Source: Bacteroidaceae bacterium (lineage in GTDB: Bacteria > Bacteroidota > Bacteroidia > Bacteroidales > Bacteroidaceae). Taken from it: a DNA stretch of 64,000 nt. This document shows positions 16,648 through 24,775 of this stretch, piece after piece; position 1 is the stretch's first letter; each line of letters begins with the position of its first letter. The stretch covers positions 1 through 64,000 of the forward strand of contig JAFWXS010000140.1 in NCBI GenBank assembly GCA_017517925.1. The letters are read 5' to 3'. Below the pieces are notes generated by a model. That model was given only the letters and a program-made list of their open reading frames with translations, searched no databases and was not told the DNA's origin. The translations under genes and the position numbers were made by a program.

Positions 16648-17823
16648 TTATTCACTCCTTCTGTTCATTTTCTTTGTCAGCCATCGGCGCACAGGCTCAT
16701 CGTAAAACTTGAGACATAAGAAAGCAAGGAGTATGCTTGCTGTTATCACCAAAATCACCACACAAAGACAATCTTGCAAAGTATAATACTGCTTGTCGAT
16801 AAGCCAAGCATAGAAAATATACATAATAGGATAATGGACTATATACAACGGATAGGACATAGCACCAAGCACCATACTGATACGATTCGTCATGGCACTG
16901 ACTTCATCATTACTTCCACATGCACCTAACCATACGATGAGTGGAAAAATGAAAGCAATACATACAAACTCATACAAACAGTTAAAATTGACGTTTCCCT
17001 TTGATTCTATATAAGGGACAGAAAACAGAGTGATAAGCAATAGAATACATATCCAGAATGCACCCTTCACTTTCATTGGCTTGAAAGTACGCGCAAGCAA
17101 CATACCCATAGTGAAAGGGAACAGCATACGCACCAATCCTCCAAAAAAGTTAACTTTATCGATAGTCCACCCTACACCAATCATACCATACCATGATACG
17201 TCACCAAGAAAAAACCAAGCATGAATGCACCCCAAAAGAAATGTAAGTACAGCAAGTACCTTAGTAGATAAACGACGTATAAAGAGAGCATAGAGTATAT
17301 TACCCACATATTCAAAGAAAAGCGACCATCCAGGTCCATTAAGCGGAAACATCTCACCATTACCACGCACTTCATAAGGAATACCAGGTACAGCCGGTAT
17401 CATAAACATGGTGAGCAGCAAAGCTACCATCACCCAACTTATAGGAGCCGTAGTGCCATCCCAACGCTCAAAGCCTACAAAGGCGAATGATGCAAATCCA
17501 ATAATAGCACCCATGATGAGCATCGGATGCAAACGGATGAGACGACGCTTAAAAAACTGCCAAGTACTCATCTTCTCCCAACGACTATCGTAGGCATAAC
17601 TGATGACAAATCCGGAAAGGATAAAGAAGAAATCCACGGCTATATGCCCATGATTCAACACAGCAATGATCCCACTGCCTGCATTATTGGTCACTTCGGC
17701 AAAGGAAAAACCTTCATAAATATGGTAGAAGAGCACAAGGATAGCTGCTACTCCACGCAGTCCGTCAAGCAACATATAATGTGGCTTGCTGTTTATAACC
17801 GATAAAGCATTATCCTGTTTCAT
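16648..17823 (-). CDS. Acyltransferase-3 family membrane protein
   Basis: A 391-residue inner-membrane O-acyltransferase of the OafA/YrhL (acyltransferase-3) family with about ten membrane helices. The start region YMLLDGLRGVAAILVLFYHI carries the family's R/H signature (LRGVAA and FYH), and HIAVDFFFILSGFVISYAY is the second landmark. Such enzymes acetylate or acylate surface polysaccharides, peptidoglycan or exported small molecules. No glycosyltransferase or polysaccharide genes are nearby, so the acceptor is unknown. The stop codon is the first of six tandem TAA triplets. The promoter lies at 17877-17907. Confidence 0.9.
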   Translation of the reverse strand: MKQDNALSVINSKPHYMLLDGLRGVAAILVLFYHIYEGFSFAEVTNNAGSGIIAVLNHGHIAVDFFFILSGFVISYAYDSRWEKMSTWQFFKRRLIRLHPMLIMGAIIGFASFAFVGFERWDGTTAPISWVMVALLLTMFMIPAVPGIPYEVRGNGEMFPLNGPGWSLFFEYVGNILYALFIRRLSTKVLAVLTFLLGCIHAWFFLGDVSWYGMIGVGWTIDKVNFFGGLVRMLFPFTMGMLLARTFKPMKVKGAFWICILLLITLFSVPYIESKGNVNFNCLYEFVCIAFIFPLIVWLGACGSNDEVSAMTNRISMVLGAMSYPLYIVHYPIMYIFYAWLIDKQYYTLQDCLCVVILVITASILLAFLCLKFYDEPVRRWLTKKMNRRSE

Positions 17824-17876
17824 TGGATAATGTCATGTTTTAACGAAAGAATTAAATATAAGATAACTCATCATCG

Positions 17877-17907
17877 CAAAGTTAATGCAAAGCAAGCGAA
17901 ATATCAA
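17877..17907 (-). promoter_or_regulatory. Promoter of the acyltransferase
   Basis: On the minus strand TTG, 20 bases, TAACTTTG, about 53 bases before the ATG. Confidence 0.7.
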
Positions 17908-17967
17908 CAATTACGTAGAGTTTTTTCAAGCCGCAATGTGTAAGTTTCACATAGTTAACTTTATAAT

Positions 17968-18093
17968 CAAACTATAGTTTGGATTTGTTTTCTTTTTAAA
18001 AACTATCGTTTTCCTTTATCAAAACACAAGTTTTTACCTATCCAAACTACAGTTTGGACAAAGGAAAATTGGAGTTTGGAAGTATCCAAACTG
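17968..18093. repeat. CCAAACT/AGTTTGG palindrome array
   Basis: The perfect 14-bp palindrome CAAACTATAGTTTG (17968-17981), the near-palindrome TCCAAACTACAGTTTGGA (18041-18058), then GGAGTTTGGA and TCCAAACTG. The array fills the gap between the divergent acyltransferase and thioesterase genes (17824-18226), which otherwise holds only the acyltransferase promoter and a CACCTTTG element at about 18189. Confidence 0.65.
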
Positions 18094-18226
18094 AGCATTC
18101 ATAAGTTTTACTACTTTAAATCACTTCAACCAACTTATAAAACAGACAAATAATCTGTCGGAAATTAGGATGCAAGGAAAATAAATTGCACCTTTGCAAT
18201 AAGGATAATAGCAACAACTAACGACT

Positions 18227-18712
18227 ATGAAACGAATCATCAACCCAAATATCGGAATATCCGAAGAGGAAGGATATAACTGCTTTGCATGTGCCCCGCA
18301 CAACGTGCATGGACTGCATATGGAGTTCTATGAAGACGGTGATGATGTAGTGTGCTACTGGATCCCAGAAACGCATTTCCAAGGATGGACAAACACGCTA
18401 CACGGTGGCATACAGGCTACACTCATCGACGAGACGGCAGGGTGGGTGATAGCCCGCAAGCTGCAGACTACGGGCATGACTACCAACCTCAACGTCAAGT
18501 ACAAGCGACCCATACCCACTAGGCCTGATACAAAGCTCGAAATACGTGCCCACATCACTGCCATGAAGCGCAACTTTGCTCTCATGGAGGCTACCATCAT
18601 CTGCAACGGTGAACTGTGCACTACAGCCGAACTAACCTTCTATTGTTTCTCGCAAGAGAGAGCCAAAGAGGAGTTTCACTTCCTCCCCTACAAACTGGAG
18701 GATGAGGAATGA
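18227..18712 (+). CDS. PaaI-type hotdog thioesterase
   Basis: A 161-residue acyl-CoA or acyl-ACP thioesterase of the PaaI/YiiD hotdog family. The active-site helix segment NTLHGGIQATLIDETAGW (about 55-72) has the HGG motif and the acidic residue of this family. The short N-terminal part has two cysteines, CFACAPHN, which is a frequent variant in Bacteroidetes members. The substrate is unknown. A 59-bp gap containing a REP-like repeat separates it from the sirtuin gene on the same strand, so cotranscription is likely. Confidence 0.85.
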   Translation: MKRIINPNIGISEEEGYNCFACAPHNVHGLHMEFYEDGDDVVCYWIPETHFQGWTNTLHGGIQATLIDETAGWVIARKLQTTGMTTNLNVKYKRPIPTRPDTKLEIRAHITAMKRNFALMEATIICNGELCTTAELTFYCFSQERAKEEFHFLPYKLEDEE

Positions 18713-18715
18713 GCA

Positions 18716-18753
18716 CATTGCGAGATGCTTCGCTAAGCTCAGCATGACACAAA
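18716..18753. repeat. REP-like repeat
   Basis: ATTGCGAGATGCTTCGCTAA then GCTCAGCATGACA, the inverted orientation of the TGTCAT...TGAGC family. It lies in the thioesterase-sirtuin gap. Confidence 0.5.
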
Positions 18754-18771
18754 ATATAATACGATATACCC

Positions 18772-19464
18772 ATGAAAAAGATTGTAGTACTCACTGGTGC
18801 CGGCATGAGTGCCGAGAGCGGCATCAGCACCTTCCGCGACTCGGGCGGACTGTGGGACAAGTATCCCGTTGAGGACGTAGCAACCCCCGAAGGCTATGCA
18901 CGCAATCCACAACTTGTAATCGACTTCTATAACGCACGACGCAAACAACTGCTCTCCGTAGAACCCAACGAAGGGCACCGTCTCGTAGCAGCATTGGAGG
19001 AGCAGTACGATGTGACCGTAGTGACACAAAATGTGGACAACCTACACGAGCGGGCAGGCAGCACGCGAGTAATCCACCTCCATGGCGAACTCACCAAGGT
19101 GACCTCAAGCTTCAGTCCAAACAACCCAAAATATATACGCGAGTTGCACCCCGAAGAGTATGAAGTACACATGGGAGACTGCGCTGCAGACGGCAGCCAA
19201 CTGCGCCCCTTCATCGTATGGTTCGGTGAGTCGGTACCCAACATTGAAGTAGCCACAGACTATGTGGAGCAAGCCGACATACTCATCATCATTGGCACAT
19301 CGCTCAACGTATATCCTGCGGCAGGACTTATTCGCTACACCAAGAGCGATACCCCCATCTACCTTATCGACCCAGCCGACGTAAACGTACCCTACGGCCT
19401 GCCCGTGCATATCATCAAGAAAGGAGCTTCGGAGGGGATGCGGGAGTTGATTGAGATCATATAA
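18772..19464 (+). CDS. cobB: Sirtuin (NAD-dependent protein deacylase, class III) without zinc cysteines
   Basis: A 230-residue Sir2-family deacylase that removes acyl groups from lysines while consuming NAD. The Rossmann and catalytic motifs are complete: GAGMSAESGISTFRDSGGLW (9-28), TQNVDNLHERAGS, the catalytic His in IHLHGEL, and GTSLNVYPAAGL. Tyr53 and Arg56 in FYNARRKQ match the Tyr-x-x-Arg pair that lets class III sirtuins (CobB, SIRT5) bind succinyl or malonyl groups. The small domain normally holds four zinc-binding cysteines; here the whole protein has a single Cys (in HMGDCAADG). Deacylase activity is therefore likely but with a zinc-free small domain. A perfect terminator follows. 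Confidence 0.92.
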   Translation: MKKIVVLTGAGMSAESGISTFRDSGGLWDKYPVEDVATPEGYARNPQLVIDFYNARRKQLLSVEPNEGHRLVAALEEQYDVTVVTQNVDNLHERAGSTRVIHLHGELTKVTSSFSPNNPKYIRELHPEEYEVHMGDCAADGSQLRPFIVWFGESVPNIEVATDYVEQADILIIIGTSLNVYPAAGLIRYTKSDTPIYLIDPADVNVPYGLPVHIIKKGASEGMRELIEII

Positions 19465-19475
19465 TATATACAAAT

Positions 19476-19503
19476 AAAGGAGTTGACATGTCAACTCCTT
19501 TTT
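19476..19503. terminator. Terminator between convergent cobB and nadA
   Basis: A perfect 26-bp palindrome (AAAGGAGTTGACA and TGTCAACTCCTTT) with a T tail on the plus strand, directly after cobB. The minus-strand side also runs into an A/T-rich tail, so it may serve both directions. Confidence 0.85.
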
Positions 19504-19513
19504 GCATCGCAAT

Positions 19514-19602
19514 AGTGTCATGCTGAGCAACGCGAAGTATCTCGCAAAGTGCCCTGGCAAAGTCCCTGCGTGAGATTCATCCACAACGCAGAATGACAGA
19601 GA
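19514..19602. repeat. REP-like repeat pair
   Basis: Two inverted arms, TGTCATGCTGAGCAACGCG followed by ATCTCGC, and GAGATTCATCC followed by ACGCAGAATGACA, enclose about 30 bp, in the cobB-nadA gap. Confidence 0.65.
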
Positions 19603-19606
19603 AATA

Positions 19607-20617
19607 TCACTTCACCAGCTTCTCCGAAAGCTCCAGCATACGCTCTATAGGCTTGATGGCCTTATCGGCCACATCGGCATCAACCTCAACCTGTGGAAAC
19701 TCGTAGCGGAGGCAGTTGTATACCTTTTCCAGCGTATTGAGACGCATGTAGTTACACTCATTGCAGCCACATGAAGTGTTGCTTTCAGTCATCTCGGGAG
19801 GAACGGGAATAAACTCCTTGTCGGGACAACTCTTCTGCATCTCATGTAAGATACCCGACTCGGTAACTACGATAAACTGACGCTTGTCGCTCTTCTGTGC
19901 ATAAGAGAGCAATGCTGCAGTAGAACCTATCACATCGGCAAGTTTTAAGATAACACCCTTACATTCGGGATGAGCCAATACGGCAGCCTCGGGATACTGC
20001 TTCTTGAGCTCGATGAGTGCCTCTACAGAGAACTGGCTGTGTACGTGGCAAGCACCATCCCAAAGGAGCATATTACGGCCTGTAATACTATTTATATAGC
20101 CTCCGAGATTACGGTCAGGACCAAAGATGAGTTTGGCATCCTTCGGGAAGCTCTCTACAATCTGTCGTGCATTGCTTGAGGTCACCACCACATCAGTATG
20201 GGCCTTCACGGCAGCCGAGGTATTGACATAGGAGATTACTTGATGATCGGGATGTGCGGCCACAAACTCGGCAAACTTGTCGGCCGGACAACTGTCGGCC
20301 AATGAACAGCCTGCATTGAGGTCGGGCACGAGCACCATTTTGTCGGGGCAGAGAATCTTGGCTGTCTCGCCCATGAAATGAACGCCACATACGACAAGTA
20401 CATCGGCCTCCACCTTGGCTGCCCATTGCGCCATAGCAAGACTATCTCCTACGAAGTCGGCAATATCCTGTATCTCGCCACGCTGGTAGTAGTGGCCCAA
20501 GATGACAGCATTCTTTTCACGCTTGAGTGCCGCAATCATCTCTACCAACTCTTCTTTGCTTTTTGCTGCCACGGGTTCGTCAGCAAAACCCTTGGCTACC
20601 CATTCCGATTTCAACAT
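19607..20617 (-). CDS. nadA: Quinolinate synthase A
   Basis: NadA condenses iminoaspartate (from NadB) with dihydroxyacetone phosphate to quinolinate, the committed pyridine-ring step of NAD biosynthesis, using a [4Fe-4S] cluster. The 336-residue length is normal. Readable blocks include VILGHYYQRGEIQDIADFVGDSLAMAQWA, VCGVHFMGETAKILCPDK, DLNAGCSLADSCP, HPECKG and the late cysteine block CGCNECNYMRLNTLEKV. nadB and nadC are not adjacent. The gene is transcribed away from the DnaA-box cluster. No clean TAnnTTTG promoter is visible in the first 60 bases upstream. Confidence 0.96.
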   Translation of the reverse strand: MLKSEWVAKGFADEPVAAKSKEELVEMIAALKREKNAVILGHYYQRGEIQDIADFVGDSLAMAQWAAKVEADVLVVCGVHFMGETAKILCPDKMVLVPDLNAGCSLADSCPADKFAEFVAAHPDHQVISYVNTSAAVKAHTDVVVTSSNARQIVESFPKDAKLIFGPDRNLGGYINSITGRNMLLWDGACHVHSQFSVEALIELKKQYPEAAVLAHPECKGVILKLADVIGSTAALLSYAQKSDKRQFIVVTESGILHEMQKSCPDKEFIPVPPEMTESNTSCGCNECNYMRLNTLEKVYNCLRYEFPQVEVDADVADKAIKPIERMLELSEKLVK

Positions 20618-20757
20618 AACTAAAATATATTATTCTTTTTTTATTTCTCTAAAAAATAAATGTGTGTATGGTGATAGCTTGTGGAAACGGTGTATAAAAA
20701 TTCTGCTCCATATTTGCGTATCTCGTACACCACATTAGGTTTTCAGGTATGAACAGG

Positions 20758-21055
20758 TTATCCACTGTAACTATTCTCTGCTTATGACTGAAAACCAGTG
20801 CTAAGGGGAAAGTTATCCACAGATTGTTCACATTGTTCACAACGGGCAAAGTTAATAATTTAGCTTTGAATAATTGACTAAAATATGTGAAAAGTGATAC
20901 TTATAAATAATTATTAAAAAAGAGTAAACTTTTTTGGTGGTTTCAGAATACCGTTTAATAATTCGAGTCTACAAAACAGCCAAATTTATTCTCCATTTTT
21001 TCTCAATTATTTTTCCACAGTTATCCACAGTTATTAACATAGCTATTGTGGATAT
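20758..21055. other. Candidate chromosomal replication origin (DnaA-box cluster)
   Basis: The 526-bp gap between nadA and the thioredoxin-fold gene is AT-rich and holds a cluster of 9-mers close to the DnaA box TTATCCACA. Exact matches are at 20813-20821 and 21021-21029. One-mismatch sites are TTATCCACT (20758-20766), TTTTCCACA (21011-21019) and, on the minus strand, ATATCCACA (21047-21055). Two exactly adjacent TTGTTCACA units lie at 20824-20841, directly after the first exact box. Between the two groups is a strongly AT-rich stretch (about 20895-20935) that could serve as the unwinding element. The cluster is far denser than chance for this composition. The genes to the right run toward it, which is not what a strongly oriented origin would show. 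Confidence 0.65.
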
Positions 21056-21082
21056 TGTTAAGTAAAACGTAGGATTTATTTA

Positions 21083-21122
21083 TATAAAATGAGGATACAA
21101 TTTGCTTGTAACCTCATTTATA
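21083..21122 (-). terminator. Hairpin ending the SusC/SusD operon
   Basis: A near-perfect stem with a single bulge (TATAAAATGAGGATACAA against TTGTAACCTCATTTATA, loop TTTGC) lies 21 bp past the thioredoxin-fold stop on the minus strand. The tail is A/T-rich rather than a pure T run. Confidence 0.55.
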
Positions 21123-21143
21123 AGAAAACATGATGTTTAAGTA

Positions 21144-22304
21144 TTACTGGTTAGGCAGCTTTCCTGTTTCCATGGTTTGGATAATCATTCGTAACAGCTC
21201 ATCTGTAGGACGTGACAGTTTCATATTGCCCACTTTGGTCTGTGCTTCACGCTTACCGGCTTCGATGTCGGCTACACGCTCGCGCAATACCTCTATCATC
21301 AGTGCTTTGGCTGTTTCATCTGCACCGGGAACAGAGAAAGGTTTCGCCCAATTGGCCAAGGTCATGTCTGAAGCATCGAGTCCTGGAGTAGCAAGATACT
21401 CTTTGATGTAGTTGACATACTCTATATATTCGCCTTGTTTCTCAGCATTGCTGATAAGTACAGTGAGACGGTAATGATCGGCATCTTTGACCTTAAGTCT
21501 GCGGAGCAGGGCTTGATAAGCCGTAAACTTATTCTCGTCAAGAACAGTGTTGACACCTTTCTTTACGAATAAGTTTTGTGTATAATTGCCCAGCACGCTC
21601 TTGATTTTCATCTCTACGGCACGTTCTCCTACGATAGCCTGCAGTGCTTCAGGATGCTGTGCAGTGTAGATAAATGATGATGCAAAAGGATTGTTTACAT
21701 GCTTCATGAAGATATCAGCCAATTCTTTATCGTTAGCAAAGTTTTCCTCTTTACCATTGAGCAATGTTTCGGCTACTACATCGGCATCATCACGTTTGTA
21801 AGTAGCAGTCAGCGAAGCAAGGTATTCTTTTAAGAAAGCATCACCACGCTCACCATTGTTCCAACGCTCTTCAAGGCTATTGGCAGCAGCATCTACAGTG
21901 CTCTTCTCCTCTACACGGCGAATAAAGCCATCGGCATCGCTACCGCCCATGAAACGGCCTATCTCCTTGCCATCGGCATTGAAAATGATGAATGTAGGAT
22001 AGCCCGATACTTGCCACTCCTTAGAAAGTCCTTCGGCATACTTGGCCTCCATATCAATCTTTATATTGACGAAACGTGTGTTCATATACTCTCCCACCTT
22101 TGCTTGAGGAAATACATCACGAATCATCTTCTTGCAAGGACCACACCACTGAGTGTAGCAGTCTACAAATACAAGTTTGTTTTCTTTCTTAGCCTTAGCT
22201 GCAGCCTTGTCAAGTGTGGTTCCTTCTTGTTCAAACTTGACACCTTGGGCGAACATCATTGATGTGCACAGCATCAATGACATAATAATAGATAATTTTT
22301 TCAT
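21144..22304 (-). CDS. Exported thioredoxin-fold protein
   Basis: A 386-residue protein with a signal peptide (cleavage after MMFAQ, residue 20). Residues 28-130 form a thioredoxin domain with the redox pair WCGPCKKM (Cys54, Cys57) and the cis-Pro region SGYPTFIIF. The remaining 250 residues are helical and charged with no family I recognise. The layout resembles the thioredoxin-like exported proteins that close many SusC/SusD operons in Bacteroides. It lies 29 bp behind the PKD-like lipoprotein gene and is the last gene of the operon. A role in reducing or folding envelope partners is inference. Confidence 0.85.
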   Translation of the reverse strand: MKKLSIIMSLMLCTSMMFAQGVKFEQEGTTLDKAAAKAKKENKLVFVDCYTQWCGPCKKMIRDVFPQAKVGEYMNTRFVNIKIDMEAKYAEGLSKEWQVSGYPTFIIFNADGKEIGRFMGGSDADGFIRRVEEKSTVDAAANSLEERWNNGERGDAFLKEYLASLTATYKRDDADVVAETLLNGKEENFANDKELADIFMKHVNNPFASSFIYTAQHPEALQAIVGERAVEMKIKSVLGNYTQNLFVKKGVNTVLDENKFTAYQALLRRLKVKDADHYRLTVLISNAEKQGEYIEYVNYIKEYLATPGLDASDMTLANWAKPFSVPGADETAKALMIEVLRERVADIEAGKREAQTKVGNMKLSRPTDELLRMIIQTMETGKLPNQ

Positions 22305-22333
22305 AATATGTGTTTATTAAATGAATAGTTTAA

Positions 22334-23971
22334 TTATTGTAAACTGAATTTCCATGCCATATCCTTCACTTTTCCAGGAATAGTGTAGTCGTAACATTTA
22401 TTTGGTTTAATATCACCACTGGCAGGGTCTATTTTATATTGATAGAGGTGTCCTTCTTGTGTTTCTTCATTCCATGTAGCGATGTGTACCAAGTTATCTG
22501 CACTGGGTACCATACCATAGCCATATACTGTGCCGTGATAATACTTCATCATACGTACACAAGTCACTTCTTCATTTTCAGGAGCAGTCCATATTGCTTT
22601 AGCTGGTTTATTAGAATCGTAAGCATAGTTATACACTTTATTCCCTGAACCATAATAAATAAAGCTTCCTACATGGCTTGCTGCCATAGTAGTAGATTTA
22701 TTTATTCCTTTACATTTCAGTGTAAGGTCATATCTTCCTACACATATAGTTGAGTCTGCAGGTGTAGAACTTGAAAAGTTGGTTACTACAAGATAGTATT
22801 TGCTTCCTTTTTTCATGATGTTATAGTCATGAGGAAGCAAAGAAACGCTGGAAGAGGTTCCCTTACCCCAATCTGACATCAGCATTGTCATTCCTGTATT
22901 ATTAATCATATCAGTACCAAACTTTGTATCATCTTGTGCTGCGAATCGTTCAAGTTTCGATGAATTATATGCAGCATAACGGAAACATTGATTGGTTTGG
23001 TCATATACCACTACACCATAATTCAGTGTATGTGCCACTTCAGCATTCCATGCTGCTAATTCTCCCACTTCATCATCAGAACGTTTGGGCATACCAAACT
23101 TTGTGGTACGTCCTTCGGTAGCAGAGAATGCATAAGTGTTGGTATAAATTTTTCCATCATTGATAAAAACTTCAGAATTTTGTCCAGACATCACACCACT
23201 GCCATGTTGTCCATACCAAATAGGAGCTTCTGTTGCAGGTTGTTGATAGAAAAAATCACCAAATCCTACGGCTCGTTCAAATCCGTTTTCCGATACACCT
23301 ACCAATGTTTGGTCTGTACACAGTCCTATGTAGTTGTTACCAGAAGTGAGTGATACGGCAATATCAAAACAACGAATAGGAGTACCTGGTAAAAAATCAC
23401 CGTTATATGTACTGTATAGGTTCTCATATATACGATTAGTTTTACTATTTGATTTTACCCATTCATTATATACAAGAGCGAGATCACTGTATCCTGGTTT
23501 GTCTGCACGCTCATAGAATACCATCCATCCACCATCAAAGGTTTCAGAGACAGTTACTAATGTACGGAAGAATTGACGTATACCATCATTTCGGTTAGTT
23601 ACAGCCAATTGTACATAGTAAGAACCTCCTTTACGTGTAATTATCGTATCAAGTGCTATATGATAACCGATAGTATCGATCACTTGATTGGCTCCAACAC
23701 CTGTAGTAGCACTGTAGATAGTCCACATATAATCTAATGGTGCGATGGATTCATCAGTTACTAATTTTCCATCAAAATATATATTAGGAGTAATACACAA
23801 TGCTTCTCCACGCATGATAGCATATTCGGATTGTATGCCAGTATCTGTGGTATCGATGCGTACTTCCTCGAGTTCATGATATTCATAGTTTCCTTTATCT
23901 TCGTAGCACGATGATAAAGTTGCAAGGCCAGTATAAAGTATTCCTATATAGTATAATAGTTGTTTCTTCAT
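22334..23971 (-). CDS. PKD-like family surface lipoprotein
   Basis: A 545-residue lipoprotein (lipobox LSSC, Cys22). An N-terminal Ig/PKD-like domain (about 35-140, with LDYMWTIYSATTG and GGSYYVQLAVTNRNDG) is followed by a beta-rich, probably propeller-like region with repeated short strands and aromatic residues (GGWMVFYERADKPGYSDLALVYN; SFIYYGSGNKVYNYAYD). This matches the PKD-like lipoprotein found as the fourth member of SusC-SusD-DUF4843-PKD operons. Together these are surface-exposed accessory proteins of a TonB-dependent importer. It is 12 bp behind the DUF4843-like gene. Confidence 0.8.
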   Translation of the reverse strand: MKKQLLYYIGILYTGLATLSSCYEDKGNYEYHELEEVRIDTTDTGIQSEYAIMRGEALCITPNIYFDGKLVTDESIAPLDYMWTIYSATTGVGANQVIDTIGYHIALDTIITRKGGSYYVQLAVTNRNDGIRQFFRTLVTVSETFDGGWMVFYERADKPGYSDLALVYNEWVKSNSKTNRIYENLYSTYNGDFLPGTPIRCFDIAVSLTSGNNYIGLCTDQTLVGVSENGFERAVGFGDFFYQQPATEAPIWYGQHGSGVMSGQNSEVFINDGKIYTNTYAFSATEGRTTKFGMPKRSDDEVGELAAWNAEVAHTLNYGVVVYDQTNQCFRYAAYNSSKLERFAAQDDTKFGTDMINNTGMTMLMSDWGKGTSSSVSLLPHDYNIMKKGSKYYLVVTNFSSSTPADSTICVGRYDLTLKCKGINKSTTMAASHVGSFIYYGSGNKVYNYAYDSNKPAKAIWTAPENEEVTCVRMMKYYHGTVYGYGMVPSADNLVHIATWNEETQEGHLYQYKIDPASGDIKPNKCYDYTIPGKVKDMAWKFSLQ

Positions 23972-23983
23972 ATTCTAAGTTCA

Positions 23984-24763
23984 TTAAAAAATTACAATAT
24001 CTCCATTTTCATCGGTAAGTGGTGTATCGTGTGTGGTATTATACTCAGCTAACTTTTCTTGCATCATTTGTTGCAAGTATACAGCATAGGCAGGTGATAC
24101 GGTGTTGGTAGTTTCATCAATGGAGGTTGATGCCGAATAAGAGATGATAAAGTCTATAAGTCCGAGATGCTCTATCATAAATTGATATTTCACACGACTG
24201 TATGTACCGAAATACTTACTTAGAGCTACCTGAGGATAGTTGGCACTGTCCCAGTTATCAGGTTTGGCGATACGGTTACGCAACACTACGGTAAAGGATT
24301 GCATATTTTCGGCTCCTGCTCCAAAAGTATCGTTATCTACCATACGGAATGATATTTTACCGTCATATTCAGTAAATAGATCTTCTGTTGTCAAGTTTTC
24401 CGAGTTGAAGTATACCTTATATTCACCTGATACAGCTCCGGCAGGCATTACATACTCTTCGGTACGTATAGTAGGAATAATTTCATCTATATAGTCTCCG
24501 AAAGGTTCAAGTGTAAACGTACGGTCATAATTGGCAGGTACACCATATACGCGGGCATAGAATGTCACGCTACCCTCTTCGAGTGCATAGGAATAATTGT
24601 ATGAAATCTCTTCATATATGGCACCTCCTGAGGTACCTACCCATATATTGAGTCCGGCCATTGTGGGGTCAAACTTCATAATCTCTTCCTGTTGGCATGC
24701 TGTTACTGCCATTATGCATAGCATGCACAGGCTGTATTGTATGGTTCTTTTCATTATCTTCAT
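23984..24763 (-). CDS. DUF4843-like surface lipoprotein
   Basis: A 259-residue lipoprotein (lipobox VTAC, Cys23 from the first Met; a second Met is three codons in). Residues 28-190 show the DUF4843-type pattern: IYEEISYNYSYALEEGSVTFYARVYGVPANYDRTFTLEP, then strands ending FRMVDNDTFG...QSFTVVLRNRIAKPDNW. These proteins sit next to SusD and are thought to be surface accessory subunits of the importer. Spacing to susD is 12 bp. Confidence 0.8.
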   Translation of the reverse strand: MKIMKRTIQYSLCMLCIMAVTACQQEEIMKFDPTMAGLNIWVGTSGGAIYEEISYNYSYALEEGSVTFYARVYGVPANYDRTFTLEPFGDYIDEIIPTIRTEEYVMPAGAVSGEYKVYFNSENLTTEDLFTEYDGKISFRMVDNDTFGAGAENMQSFTVVLRNRIAKPDNWDSANYPQVALSKYFGTYSRVKYQFMIEHLGLIDFIISYSASTSIDETTNTVSPAYAVYLQQMMQEKLAEYNTTHDTPLTDENGDIVIF

Positions 24764-24775
24764 AGCAAATATAGT

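Noticed and set aside
20618..21143. Plasmid or phage origin
   Set aside because: No replication initiator, partition or phage genes nearby; the boxes are standard DnaA type between housekeeping genes.
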